From assembly GCA_029009055.1 (NCBI GenBank), contig JAQXJR010000038.1, positions 1 through 32,189 on the forward strand: a stretch of DNA of 32,189 nucleotides, read 5' to 3'. Of this stretch, positions 1-8,291 are shown one piece after another; position 1 is the stretch's first letter, and the number at the start of each line of letters is the position of its first letter. The notes under the pieces were generated by a model, which was not told the origin of the DNA, ran no database searches, and worked only from the letters and a program-made list of their open reading frames with translations. A program made the position numbers and the translations under genes. The DNA comes from Eubacteriales bacterium (lineage in GTDB: Bacteria; Bacillota; Clostridia; Peptostreptococcales; Anaerovoracaceae).

Positions 1-276
1 TGCATGCTGGCCGGTGTGCATTTCTGCTTCAGCGGCTTCTTCATAGCGAACGATCAGTCTATGATCTCATTCATACACAACATAATTTCCATAATCGTGA
101 TCAGGATACCGGGAGCGTCGCTGGCATCTAAGTATTTCCCGGATAACCTGACTCCTATGGGGATGGCGGCTCCTATAGGCTCGACCCTGTCTATAATCAT
201 ATGTGTCGCGGCTTACGTTTATTTCTCGAAAAAGGGCAGGTTCGGCGAAATAAAGCGGCCTCAGAGGCGGAAATAG
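1..276 (+). CDS. MATE-family efflux transporter, C-terminal fragment
   Basis: An open frame enters from the left edge and stops with TAG at 274-276, so only about 91 C-terminal residues are visible. They form two hydrophobic stretches, one holding an IRIP motif near residue 34, typical of the penultimate segment of MATE (NorM/DinF-like) multidrug/Na+ antiporters. The second ends in a YVYFSKKGR sequence followed by a basic cytoplasmic tail (IKRPQRRK). MATE proteins export cationic drugs or metabolites in exchange for Na+ or H+. The assignment rests on the helix pattern and tail only; substrate and N-terminal half cannot be seen. Another polytopic transporter family is possible. The following gene has its own promoter, so the two need not be co-transcribed. 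Confidence 0.6.
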   Translation, partial: CMLAGVHFCFSGFFIANDQSMISFIHNIISIIVIRIPGASLASKYFPDNLTPMGMAAPIGSTLSIIICVAAYVYFSKKGRFGEIKRPQRRK

Positions 277-282
277 AATTAT

Positions 283-311
283 TTGACAGTGATTTACAGT
301 ATTGATATAAT
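283..311 (+). promoter_or_regulatory. Consensus sigma-70/sigma-A promoter for nrdG
   Basis: A perfect TTGACA (283-288) and a perfect TATAAT (306-311) are separated by 17 bp, with TG one base ahead of the -10 box (extended -10). This is the best promoter in the window. Transcription should begin near 318, leaving a leader of about 84 nt before nrdG. The start point falls at the left arm of an inverted repeat (TTATGC 317-322, GCATAA 331-336), so the mRNA would begin with a small hairpin, or a dimeric regulator could bind there. No clear NrdR box pair was seen. Confidence 0.8.
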
Positions 312-401
312 TTTTATTATGCATTTTTGCGCATAACAGCAAAGAAGACCGTTAGAATTGGCAGGAGCCAAAACATAGATATATAAAGATAAACAAAAAT
401 C

Positions 402-1010
402 ATGTATTACGGAAATATTAAAAAATTCGATGTGGCTGACGGACCGGGCGTCAGGGTGAGCCTGTTCGTGTCAGGCTGCACTCACCACTGTAAGGGCTGC
501 TTCCAGCCTGAGACATGGAACTTCGACTACGGTCAGCCATACACAGAAGAAACAGAAGCTGAGATATTAACAGCTTTAGATAATGACTACATCCAGGGTC
601 TGACAGTGCTTGGGGGAGAACCGTTTGAACCTGAAAACCAGAAGGAAGTAGTCAAGCTCATGAAGAAGGTCAGGGAGCTTTATTCGGATAAGGATATCTG
701 GTGCTACACAGGCTTTACTTACGAAACAGACCTTCTCGAGGGCGGTAAAGTCCATACAGATGTTACGGATGAGATGCTCTCATATATAGACGTGCTCGTG
801 GACGGTGAGTTCGTAGAGGCGAAGAAGGATATGAGATTGAAATTCAGAGGGAGCAGCAATCAGAGGCTGCTTGGGTTAAGAGAGATGAGAACCGGAAAGG
901 ACGGGGATGCCGCCGGCGTTACGTCAGCCCCTAAGGCTGAAGGCGCGGATAAGGCGGGCGAAAGGGACTGCGAGGTGAAGGAACCTGCCCCCGATGGCTC
1001 TGTCCGTTAA
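402..1010 (+). CDS. nrdG: Anaerobic ribonucleoside-triphosphate reductase activating protein
   Basis: NrdG is the radical-SAM activase that installs the glycyl radical on NrdD, enabling dNTP synthesis without oxygen. Visible marks are the N-terminal IKKFDVADGPGVRVSLFVSG block and the [4Fe-4S] cluster motif C26-x3-C30-x2-C33 (CTHHCKGC), followed by the LTVLGGEP glycine-rich strand at 67-74. The family normally ends near residue 160-168, after the SSNQRL block; this protein carries about 35 extra residues rich in Gly, Ala, Asp and Glu with no recognisable motif. No Shine-Dalgarno sequence lies near the ATG (AGGAG at 364-368 is 33 nt away), and no in-frame alternative start was found. The partner nrdD is not adjacent. 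Function is secure; the tail and the start context are odd. Confidence 0.93.
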   Translation: MYYGNIKKFDVADGPGVRVSLFVSGCTHHCKGCFQPETWNFDYGQPYTEETEAEILTALDNDYIQGLTVLGGEPFEPENQKEVVKLMKKVRELYSDKDIWCYTGFTYETDLLEGGKVHTDVTDEMLSYIDVLVDGEFVEAKKDMRLKFRGSSNQRLLGLREMRTGKDGDAAGVTSAPKAEGADKAGERDCEVKEPAPDGSVR

Positions 1011-1035
1011 CAGGGCAGAGTCCGGACTTCGTTTT
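996..1035 (+). terminator. Hairpin at the nrdG stop codon, possible weak terminator
   Basis: GGCTCTGTCC (996-1005) pairs with GGGCAGAGTC (1013-1022) over 10 bp with two G-U pairs, around the loop GTTAACA that contains the nrdG TAA. The T-rich stretch (TTTT at 1032-1035) begins about 10 nt later and is interrupted, so termination would be weak. It lies 40 nt before the putP start codon. Confidence 0.4.
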
Positions 1036-1062
1036 AACGCGCTTTACAGAATTGAGGGGTAA

Positions 1063-2607
1063 ATGACTTATTTTTGGATATCATTCGCTATAATTTTATA
1101 TATGGCCGCTATGATCGGCATTGGATTCTATTTTTCTAATAAGAACAGTTCTACAGATGACTATTATCTGGGCGGAAGACAGCTTGGTCCATTCGTGACC
1201 GCCATGTCAGCCGAGGCTTCAGATATGTCCAGTTGGCTGCTTATGGGACTTCCTGGCGTAGCTCTCGCCGGATTGGTCGGCATGAACGGTTCGTTCGCCG
1301 AGGCGGTCTGGACAGCTGTAGGTCTAGCCGGAGGTACTTACCTTAACTGGCTCATAGTAGCTAAAAAGCTTCGTCTGTATTCTGAGAGGATACAGGCTAA
1401 TACTATACCTGACTATTTTTCCAATAGGTTCGGCGATAAGAGCGGCGCTATCTGCTTCGTATCAGCCATCATAATCGTAATATTCTTCGTGCCTTACACG
1501 GCTTCGGGATTCGCTTCTATAGGTAAACTCATGAACAGCCTGTATGGACTTCCTTACCACGGATCCATGGTAGTGGGCGCGCTCGTAGTGTCTATTTATA
1601 CTGTACTGGGAGGCTTCCTGGCTGCTTCTACGACTGACCTCATCCAGAGCATAATCATGACTATAGCTCTTATAGTTATAGTAGGCTATGGATTATCCAC
1701 AGGCGGCGGTCTGTCTGCTGTAATGGCTAACACTAATGACGTCGTGAATTACTTCAACATGAGCTCTATAGGCGGAAACAGCGGACTCCTTCCTATATTC
1801 TCAGTTCTCGCCTGGGGCTTAGGCTATTTCGGCATGCCTCATATTCTGCTCAGATTCATGGCTATAGAGGATAAGGAGAAGCTGAAGCTTTCCAGAAGGA
1901 TAGCTACCGTTTGGGTGCTCATCTCCATGGGTATAGCTATCTTCATAGGAATCATAGGATATACGTTCGCGAAGAATAACGGCATGATCGGTCAGGAGGG
2001 CTTCGACCCTGAGAGGATCATCATATATATGGCTTCAGCTATCAGTAAGATAAACTGGCTGACAGCTATTCTCGCCGGAGTCATTATTTCCGGAATCCTC
2101 GCTTCTATCATGTCCACGTCTGACTCTCAGATGCTGGCGGCGGCGTCCAGCGTTTCGGAGAACATAGTTAAGAGATTCTTTGTTAAGAACATGACACCTG
2201 AGGGCGGCATGAAGTTCGCCAGAGGCACAGTAATAGCGATCGCTCTCATAGCCATGGTATTCGCTTGGAACCCTGACAGCTCCGTATTCCGTATAGTATC
2301 ATTCGCTTGGGCAGGCTTCGGAGCTTCATTCGGGCCGGCAGTGCTTTGCTCCCTTTTCGACAGGAGGGCTAATAAATACGGCACTCTCGCGGGCATCATA
2401 GCCGGAGGCGCCATGGTATTCATCTGGAAGTTCGGCATCGCTAGGCTGGGAGGGCTCTTCTCAATATATGAGCTGCTTCCGGGTTTCGTAGTAAGCATTC
2501 TCGTGAACGTGATCGTGAGCCGCCTGACACCTGCTCCGGAGAAGGAGATAACGGACGAATTCGATAAAGTTAAGGCTCTTATGAAGGAAGATAAGGCTTT
2601 AAGATAG
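1063..2607 (+). CDS. putP: Sodium/proline symporter (SSS family)
   Basis: This 514-residue polytopic membrane protein belongs to the sodium:solute symporter family and most resembles PutP, which imports proline with Na+. Marks include the N-terminal DDYYLGGRQLGPFVTAMSAEASDMSSWLLMG region (residues about 32-62), where the family binds Na+ and proline, and the GGFLAASTTDLIQ motif near residues 185-197. The SGILASIMSTSDSQMLAAAS block near 345-364 is also typical. About 13 hydrophobic helices can be counted, and the length is normal. The ATG follows GAGGGG (1054-1059) at good spacing. It stands alone between nrdG and valS; no proline-catabolic gene is visible, so osmoprotection or Stickland substrate uptake are both possible (inference). 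Confidence 0.9.
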   Translation: MTYFWISFAIILYMAAMIGIGFYFSNKNSSTDDYYLGGRQLGPFVTAMSAEASDMSSWLLMGLPGVALAGLVGMNGSFAEAVWTAVGLAGGTYLNWLIVAKKLRLYSERIQANTIPDYFSNRFGDKSGAICFVSAIIIVIFFVPYTASGFASIGKLMNSLYGLPYHGSMVVGALVVSIYTVLGGFLAASTTDLIQSIIMTIALIVIVGYGLSTGGGLSAVMANTNDVVNYFNMSSIGGNSGLLPIFSVLAWGLGYFGMPHILLRFMAIEDKEKLKLSRRIATVWVLISMGIAIFIGIIGYTFAKNNGMIGQEGFDPERIIIYMASAISKINWLTAILAGVIISGILASIMSTSDSQMLAAASSVSENIVKRFFVKNMTPEGGMKFARGTVIAIALIAMVFAWNPDSSVFRIVSFAWAGFGASFGPAVLCSLFDRRANKYGTLAGIIAGGAMVFIWKFGIARLGGLFSIYELLPGFVVSILVNVIVSRLTPAPEKEITDEFDKVKALMKEDKALR

Positions 2608-2720
2608 CAAAGTTCTATATCATATGACCCGGCTGGGAGCCCGGAGGGACCCGGCGCGGGATGGCTTTGCTGAATAAATATATGTTTAATATCTCTAATA
2701 GTTATTGGGGGACGGTAATA

Positions 2721-5450
2721 ATGAAGAAAAACCTTGCTAAGACATATGATCCTAAGGATTTCGAGGACAGGATCTATAAAATGTGGGAAGAGAGCGGTTC
2801 GTTCAGGGCTGACGTCGATAAGTCGAAGAAGCCTTTCACGATCGTCATGCCGCCTCCAAATATCACAGGCCAGCTCCACATGGGCCACGCTCTGGACCAG
2901 ACTCTGCAGGATGTTCTGACCAGATGGAAGAGGATGCAGGGCTACAGCGCTCTCTGGCTTCCGGGATCTGACCACGCCAGCATAGCGACAGAGGTTAAGG
3001 TCGTTAACAAGCTGAGAGAGGAAGAGCATAAGGAGAAGGAAGATATAGGGCGTGAGGAGTTCTTAAAGCGCGCCTGGGCCTGGAAGGAAGAGTACGGCGG
3101 CAGGATCACTAAGCAGTGCCGTAAACTCGGAGATTCCTGCGACTGGTCCCGTGAGAGATTCACCATGGACGAGGGCTGCAGTAAGGCAGTCAGGACCATG
3201 TTCGTGAACCTGTATAAGAAGGGACTCATATATAAGGGAAACAGGCTGGTGAACTGGTGCCCGAGCTGCGGAACATCTATTTCAGACGCTGAGGTAGAGC
3301 ACGTGGATGAGGACGGATACTACTGGTATTTCCGCTATCCATCAGCTGAGGAGAATGGACCTGATATCGTAGTAGCTACATCCAGACCTGAGACCATGTT
3401 CGGAGACGTGGCTATAGCTGTAAGCGGTAAGGATGAGAGATATAAGGATGTCATCGGCCATAAGGTGGTATTGCCTCTCGTAGGCCGTGAGATCCCTGTC
3501 ATAGCCGATCCATATCCTGATCCTGAGAAAGGTACAGGAGCCGTTAAGATCACTCCTGCTCACGACCCTAACGACTTCGAGGTAGGGCAGAGACATAACC
3601 TGGAGATCATAGAGTGCCTGAATGATGACGCTACTATGACGGAAGCATGCGGCGAGTATGCCGGCATGGACCGCTATGAGTGCAGGAAGAAGTGGGTAGA
3701 AGCCCTGGATGAGGCGGGCTACCTCGTAAAGAAAGAGAAGATGGTCATCCCTGTAGGTCAGTGCTACAGATGCCATACCAATATAGAGCCTATGCTTTCC
3801 GATCAGTGGTTCGTTAAGATGGAAGACTTAGCTAAACCAGCCATCGCCGCTGCCGAGAGCGGCGCTTTGAAGTTCGTGCCGGATAGATTCGTTAAGATCT
3901 ATCAGCACTGGCTGAGTGACATCAGAGACTGGTGCATATCACGTCAGCTCTGGTGGGGACATAGGATTCCTGCCTGGTACTGTGAGGACTGCGGCGAGAC
4001 CATAGTAGAGATGGATGATCCTACCGTATGCCCTAAGTGCGGCAGCCACCACCTGCATCAGGATGAAGACGTGCTCGACACATGGTTCTCATCAGCTCTC
4101 TGGCCATTCTCGACTCTGGGATGGCCTGAGGATACAGAGGAACTTAAATACTTCTATCCGACAGACGTTCTCGTAACGGGCTACGATATAATATTCTTCT
4201 GGGTAGTAAGAATGGTGTTCTCCGGCTGTGAAGCCATGAAGGAGCCGCCATTTAAGTATGTATATATCCATGGACTGGTCCGCGACGCTGAAGGCCGTAA
4301 GATGAGTAAATCCCTGGGTAACGGCATAGATCCTCTGGAAGAGATCGATAAGTACGGAGCTGACGCCCTGAGATTCATGCTGACTACAGGAATCACACCG
4401 GGTAACGACATGCGTTATAAGACGGATAAGATCCTGAACGCGAGAAACTTCGCTAATAAGCTTTGGAACGCTTCCAGGTTCGTCATCATGAACATAGAGG
4501 ACGAAGACGGTAATTTCCTGGAAACGGCTGATGGAGCGGGAATGGGCTTCGATGGCGCTGACGATTTCTCCGGCATAGCCTTAAAGCCTGAAGATAAGTG
4601 GATCATATCCAGGATAAATGACGCCGTTAAGTATGTGACAGACGAGATGGAGAAGTTCGACCTGGCTCTGGCAGGTCAGAGGGCATACGACCTGATCTGG
4701 AACGAGTTCTGCGACTGGTACGTAGAGATCGTTAAGAAGAGACTCTGGGGTGAGGACGAGGAAGATAAGAAAGTCGCCAGATTCACGCTCATATTCGCTA
4801 TGAAGAACATGCTGGAGCTGCTGCACCCATTCATGCCTTTCATCACGGAGGAGATCTGGAGCTTTCTGCCACACGCTGATGAAGAAACTGCCGGTAAGAA
4901 GAACGGCTATCTTATCAACGCTTCCTGGCCTGTTTACAGCGAAGCCAGAAACTTCAGCGACGACGAGAAGGTCCTGAAGATGGCTATGGACGCTGTGACT
5001 ACAGTAAGAAACATAAGGTCAGAGGCTGACGCCGCTCCATCCAGGAAGCTGACACTGGCTGTCCTGACTGATGGAGAAGACAGGGAGAGATTCCAGGCAG
5101 GCGAGAGATATATTAAGGATCTGGCAAATGTCACTGATATAGCTTATATCTCCGATAATTCAGAGGCTCCTGAAGACTCCATGTCTAAGGTAATGCCTGG
5201 CGCTCAGATCTTCATCCCTATGAACGAGCTCGTAGACTTCGAGGAAGAGCTAGCTAGGCTGAATAAGGAGAAGGCTAGGCTGGAGAGCGAAGTCCAGCGC
5301 GCTGAGAAGAAGCTCTCTAACGAGAAATTCGTCAGCAAGGCTCCTGAAAATGTCGTTCAGGCAGAGCGCGATAAGAAGGTCCGCTACGAGGAGATGCTGC
5401 AGGCGACAGTAGAGCAGATAGCCCAGCTGTCCGGCAAGGCTGAGAATTAG
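2721..5450 (+). CDS. valS: Valyl-tRNA synthetase
   Basis: Class I aminoacyl-tRNA synthetase that charges tRNA-Val and edits mischarged Thr. From the chosen start (909 aa) the HIGH-type signature is HMGH at residues 53-56 inside PPPNITGQLHMGH, and KMSKS is at 527-531. Between them lie the editing domain and Cys pairs (CPSC, CYRC, CEDC, CPKC) likely to bind zinc. The C-terminal 70 residues form the charged coiled-coil arm that contacts tRNA in ValS. The ATG at 2721 follows a GGGGGACGG stretch at 2707-2715. An in-frame ATG at 2661 would add 20 residues with no homology and no ribosome site, so it is rejected. I looked for a T-box leader and found no T-box core. FolC follows, the usual Firmicutes pairing. 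Confidence 0.97.
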   Translation: MKKNLAKTYDPKDFEDRIYKMWEESGSFRADVDKSKKPFTIVMPPPNITGQLHMGHALDQTLQDVLTRWKRMQGYSALWLPGSDHASIATEVKVVNKLREEEHKEKEDIGREEFLKRAWAWKEEYGGRITKQCRKLGDSCDWSRERFTMDEGCSKAVRTMFVNLYKKGLIYKGNRLVNWCPSCGTSISDAEVEHVDEDGYYWYFRYPSAEENGPDIVVATSRPETMFGDVAIAVSGKDERYKDVIGHKVVLPLVGREIPVIADPYPDPEKGTGAVKITPAHDPNDFEVGQRHNLEIIECLNDDATMTEACGEYAGMDRYECRKKWVEALDEAGYLVKKEKMVIPVGQCYRCHTNIEPMLSDQWFVKMEDLAKPAIAAAESGALKFVPDRFVKIYQHWLSDIRDWCISRQLWWGHRIPAWYCEDCGETIVEMDDPTVCPKCGSHHLHQDEDVLDTWFSSALWPFSTLGWPEDTEELKYFYPTDVLVTGYDIIFFWVVRMVFSGCEAMKEPPFKYVYIHGLVRDAEGRKMSKSLGNGIDPLEEIDKYGADALRFMLTTGITPGNDMRYKTDKILNARNFANKLWNASRFVIMNIEDEDGNFLETADGAGMGFDGADDFSGIALKPEDKWIISRINDAVKYVTDEMEKFDLALAGQRAYDLIWNEFCDWYVEIVKKRLWGEDEEDKKVARFTLIFAMKNMLELLHPFMPFITEEIWSFLPHADEETAGKKNGYLINASWPVYSEARNFSDDEKVLKMAMDAVTTVRNIRSEADAAPSRKLTLAVLTDGEDRERFQAGERYIKDLANVTDIAYISDNSEAPEDSMSKVMPGAQIFIPMNELVDFEEELARLNKEKARLESEVQRAEKKLSNEKFVSKAPENVVQAERDKKVRYEEMLQATVEQIAQLSGKAEN

Positions 5451-5528
5451 CTGAGGCGTCTTCGGACGAAAGCGGCTCGTCACTTATTTGCAAAGTAAAA
5501 TAGAGATTTATTCGGAGAATATACGGAT

Positions 5529-6863
5529 TTGGAAGAGCTAAACATCATAGAGAAAATACACGGCTTCCTGAAGTTCGGAAGTGTGCTTGGGCTGGAGAGG
5601 ATGAATGAGCTTCTTAAGAGGCTGGGGAATCCGGAGAAGGACCTCAGGATCATCCACGTAGCAGGGACTAATGGTAAGGGGTCCGTCTCCAGGTTCATCT
5701 ATGAGATGCTAGAATCCGCGGGATATAAGGCGGGGCTTTACACCTCGCCTTATTTAGAGTATTTCAACGAGAGGATAGAGTACGACGGGAAGCTCATCTC
5801 CATGGAAGACCTGGAGAGGTGCGGTGATGTCGTTATAAGAAAAGCGGGCGAAATGACGGCTGACGGATTGGATTCCCCTACGGAATTCGAGGTGGTCACT
5901 GCCATCGCTTTTCTTTATTTTAAAGAAGTGGGCTGCCAGACGGCTGTCATGGAAGTCGGCCTGGGAGGAAGAGGCGACTCGACTAATGTCGTGGAGAAGC
6001 CGCTTTGCTCTGTGATAACTTCTATATCCATGGATCATATGAACGTGCTGGGAAACACCATAGCTGAGATCGCCGGAGAGAAAGCCGGGATAATAAAGCG
6101 GGGATGTCCTGTAGTCATCAGCACAGATAGGAAGGACGCTAAGAGGGTATTCCTGGAGAAGGCTGTGAGGTCCGGGTCCAGGCTCGTAGACGCCATGGCG
6201 ATGGAGCCTGAGATGAGAGAGATCGGACCGGGCGGAAGCAGGTTCGACATAGAGGCCCTGGGGAAAGAATATGAGGATATAGAGATATCCATGGGCGGGA
6301 CATATCAGATCAGGAACGCTGTGGAAGCTCTGACCGCGGTCACACTGCTGAATCAGGAAGGGAAGGTGAACGTACCTGAATCAGCTGTTAAAGCCGGCAT
6401 GAAGAGGGCTGTGAACAGGGGACGCTTCGAGATGCTCGCTTCGGGAGAGGATGGACTCGCTGCTGTCATACTGGACGGCGCTCATAACGCGGACGGTGCT
6501 CTCAAGCTGCGGGAATCGATTGAGCGATTCTATGGCGGTAAGAAAGTCTTGATAGTTACCGGCGTGCTCGCGGATAAGCAGTTCGAAAATATCGTAGGTG
6601 AGTTCAGAAAGATAGCTGATGATTTCATAGTTACAGAACCGGAGAATCCGAGGAAGATGAAGGCGGATGATCTCGCTGCTCTCATAAGTGAAACGGGGGC
6701 GGATGTTACCGCCGTACCCGATGTGGAAGAAGCTGTGGATCTGGCAGTTTCAAGACGTAAAGACTACGACCTCGTTCTCTTTACGGGCTCGCTTTACATG
6801 ATAGGAAAAGCCAGGACCGTACTTACGACGAAATACGGTATAGGTAAGCCGCTCAACATCTGA
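5529..6863 (+). CDS. folC: Folylpolyglutamate/dihydrofolate synthase
   Basis: FolC adds glutamate to dihydropteroate or tetrahydrofolate with ATP, retaining folates in the cytoplasm. The Mur-ligase-type P-loop GTNGKGS is at residues 46-52, within HVAGTNGKGS. The family blocks TSPYLEYFNERI (about 75-86), FEVVTAIAFLYF, VGLGGRGDSTNVVE (near 143-156) and LDGAHNADG (near 317-325) follow in order. Length 444 is normal. Translation appears to begin at TTG 5529, about 11 nt after GGAG (5514-5517); the next methionine would cut into the conserved N-terminus. The gene lies between valS and glyA, whose product makes 5,10-methylene-THF, the folate that FolC polyglutamylates. Confidence 0.95.
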   Translation: MEELNIIEKIHGFLKFGSVLGLERMNELLKRLGNPEKDLRIIHVAGTNGKGSVSRFIYEMLESAGYKAGLYTSPYLEYFNERIEYDGKLISMEDLERCGDVVIRKAGEMTADGLDSPTEFEVVTAIAFLYFKEVGCQTAVMEVGLGGRGDSTNVVEKPLCSVITSISMDHMNVLGNTIAEIAGEKAGIIKRGCPVVISTDRKDAKRVFLEKAVRSGSRLVDAMAMEPEMREIGPGGSRFDIEALGKEYEDIEISMGGTYQIRNAVEALTAVTLLNQEGKVNVPESAVKAGMKRAVNRGRFEMLASGEDGLAAVILDGAHNADGALKLRESIERFYGGKKVLIVTGVLADKQFENIVGEFRKIADDFIVTEPENPRKMKADDLAALISETGADVTAVPDVEEAVDLAVSRRKDYDLVLFTGSLYMIGKARTVLTTKYGIGKPLNI

Positions 6864-6891
6864 ATATCGAGTCTGTGGGGCTTCATGTATA

Positions 6892-6921
6892 TTGTTGCGT
6901 GGCTGGCGGATATGTTATAAT
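6892..6921 (+). promoter_or_regulatory. Extended -10 promoter for glyA
   Basis: TTGTTG (6892-6897) and a perfect TATAAT (6916-6921) are 18 bp apart, with TG at 6913-6914 giving the extended -10 form TGnTATAAT. Transcription should start near 6928, giving a leader of about 35 nt before the glyA ATG. That is too short for a riboswitch, so control, if any, would be at the promoter. Confidence 0.65.
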
Positions 6922-6962
6922 TAATCAGTATTTTATCTTTTTTATTGAAGCGGGAGGTTAAA

Positions 6963-8219
6963 ATGCTGGATAAATCAGGGAATGACAGCAGCTCTTATAA
7001 TATGGACGATATTAAGTTCATTAAAGAGAAGTCGCCTGTAGTGGGACAATTCATAGAGGATGAGTACGAGAGACAGAAGAATAACGTGGAGCTCATAGCT
7101 TCTGAAAACTACTGCTCAGATGCTGTGCTCGCCGCCTGCGGATGCTGCCTGACGTGGAAATACGCTGAGGGCTATCCATACGACAGGAAATCCGGCAATA
7201 CCGGACGTTATTACGGCGGAACTGAGAACGTAGATAAGTTGGAGGAATACTGCTGCAATAAATGGCGGGAAGTCTTCAACACAGATTACCATGTGAACGT
7301 CCAGCCTCATTCAGGCTCACAGGCTAACCTAGCCGCTTACAGGGCTCTTATAAACCACGGCGATACCATACTCGCCATGAGCCTTAATAACGGGGGTCAT
7401 CTGTCACACGGCTCTTCTGTGAATTTCTCTGGTAAGCTATATAACGTGGTCTTCTATGATGTGGATGAGAATGGTTATATAGATATGGAGGACGTGAGGA
7501 AGAAGGCTAAGTCATATAGACCTAACCTGATATTGGCAGGAGCTTCCGCATACTCCAGAATAATAGATTTCGAAGCTTTCGCTAAGATAGCTAAAGAAGT
7601 CGGAGCATATTTCATGGTGGATATGGCTCATATAGCGGGCTTGATAGCCGCGGGAGCGCATCCATCACCTTTCGGTTTAGCTGATATAGTGACCACCACT
7701 ACACATAAGACCCTTAGAGGACCGAGAGGCGGCTTGATATTCGGTAAGCCTGAATTCGCTCATAAGATAGACAGCGCTGTTTTCCCATACGCTCAGGGGG
7801 GACCTCTGGAGCATATAATAGCGGCTAAAGCTATCTCAGCAGAGGAAGACTGCACAGAAGAGTATAGGAAATACATAATGCAGGTAGTGCTTAACAGTAA
7901 GGCATTCTGCGATGAGTTCTTAAAGCTGGGATATAAGGTAGTTACCGGTGGGACGGATAACCATCTCTTCCTGCTCGATCTAAGTGATTTCCCGTTCAGC
8001 GGTAATGACCTGCAGATCAGGCTGGATCAGGAAGGTATAACAGTCAATAAGAACGCTGTTCCTGGAGATAAGAGACCTCCTTCGGAAGCCAGCGGCATCA
8101 GGCTGGGGACAGCCGCTATGACGACCCGAGGCTATGACGAAGATGATTTCCGAGCTGTAGCGGGAAGGATAGATAAGGTCATTAAGGAAATGACCGCGGA
8201 ATACGAAGAGAATGAGTAA
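6963..8219 (+). CDS. glyA: Serine hydroxymethyltransferase
   Basis: PLP enzyme that interconverts serine and glycine while loading THF with a methylene group. The chosen ATG follows GGGAGG (6952-6957) by 5 nt, giving 418 aa; an in-frame TTG at 6945 lies upstream of that site and is rejected. Family blocks are VELIASENY, NVQPHSGSQANLAAY, VDMAHIAGLIAAG, the PLP-binding TTTTHKTLRGPRGG with Lys249, and GIRLGTAAMTTRG with the substrate-carboxylate Arg. The segment after YAEGYP is unusual: about seven extra residues (YDRKSGNT) precede GRYYGG, where most SHMTs have GKRYYGG directly. FPYAQGGPLEH also replaces the common FPGIQGGP. Catalytic residues are intact, so this is probably an active divergent subgroup. 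Confidence 0.95.
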   Translation: MLDKSGNDSSSYNMDDIKFIKEKSPVVGQFIEDEYERQKNNVELIASENYCSDAVLAACGCCLTWKYAEGYPYDRKSGNTGRYYGGTENVDKLEEYCCNKWREVFNTDYHVNVQPHSGSQANLAAYRALINHGDTILAMSLNNGGHLSHGSSVNFSGKLYNVVFYDVDENGYIDMEDVRKKAKSYRPNLILAGASAYSRIIDFEAFAKIAKEVGAYFMVDMAHIAGLIAAGAHPSPFGLADIVTTTTHKTLRGPRGGLIFGKPEFAHKIDSAVFPYAQGGPLEHIIAAKAISAEEDCTEEYRKYIMQVVLNSKAFCDEFLKLGYKVVTGGTDNHLFLLDLSDFPFSGNDLQIRLDQEGITVNKNAVPGDKRPPSEASGIRLGTAAMTTRGYDEDDFRAVAGRIDKVIKEMTAEYEENE

Positions 8220-8291
8220 GGAGCCGGAGGCAGGAAGCGCCGGGGCGGCTTTGCTCAGAAATAAGATAAATAATTGATTGGAGTTTACGCT

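Noticed and set aside
283-401. NrdR box pair upstream of nrdG
   Set aside because: No pair of ACACnATATAnTGTGT-like sites with helical spacing is present; only a short TTATGC/GCATAA repeat.
2608-2720. T-box riboswitch ahead of valS
   Set aside because: The gap is only 113 nt and the GC-rich GGAGGGACCCGGCGCGGG stretch does not match the AGGGTGGnACCGCG core; no stem I specifier region is visible.
2661-2720. Longer valS start at the ATG at 2661
   Set aside because: It adds 20 residues with no family match and no ribosome site, whereas the ATG at 2721 has a good one and begins the conserved N-terminus.
5451-5528. Terminator between valS and folC
   Set aside because: CGTC-TTCG-GACG forms only a 4-bp stem with a UUCG loop and no T-tract follows.
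6864-6962. Glycine or other riboswitch ahead of glyA
   Set aside because: The predicted transcript leader is about 35 nt, too short for a known aptamer plus expression platform.
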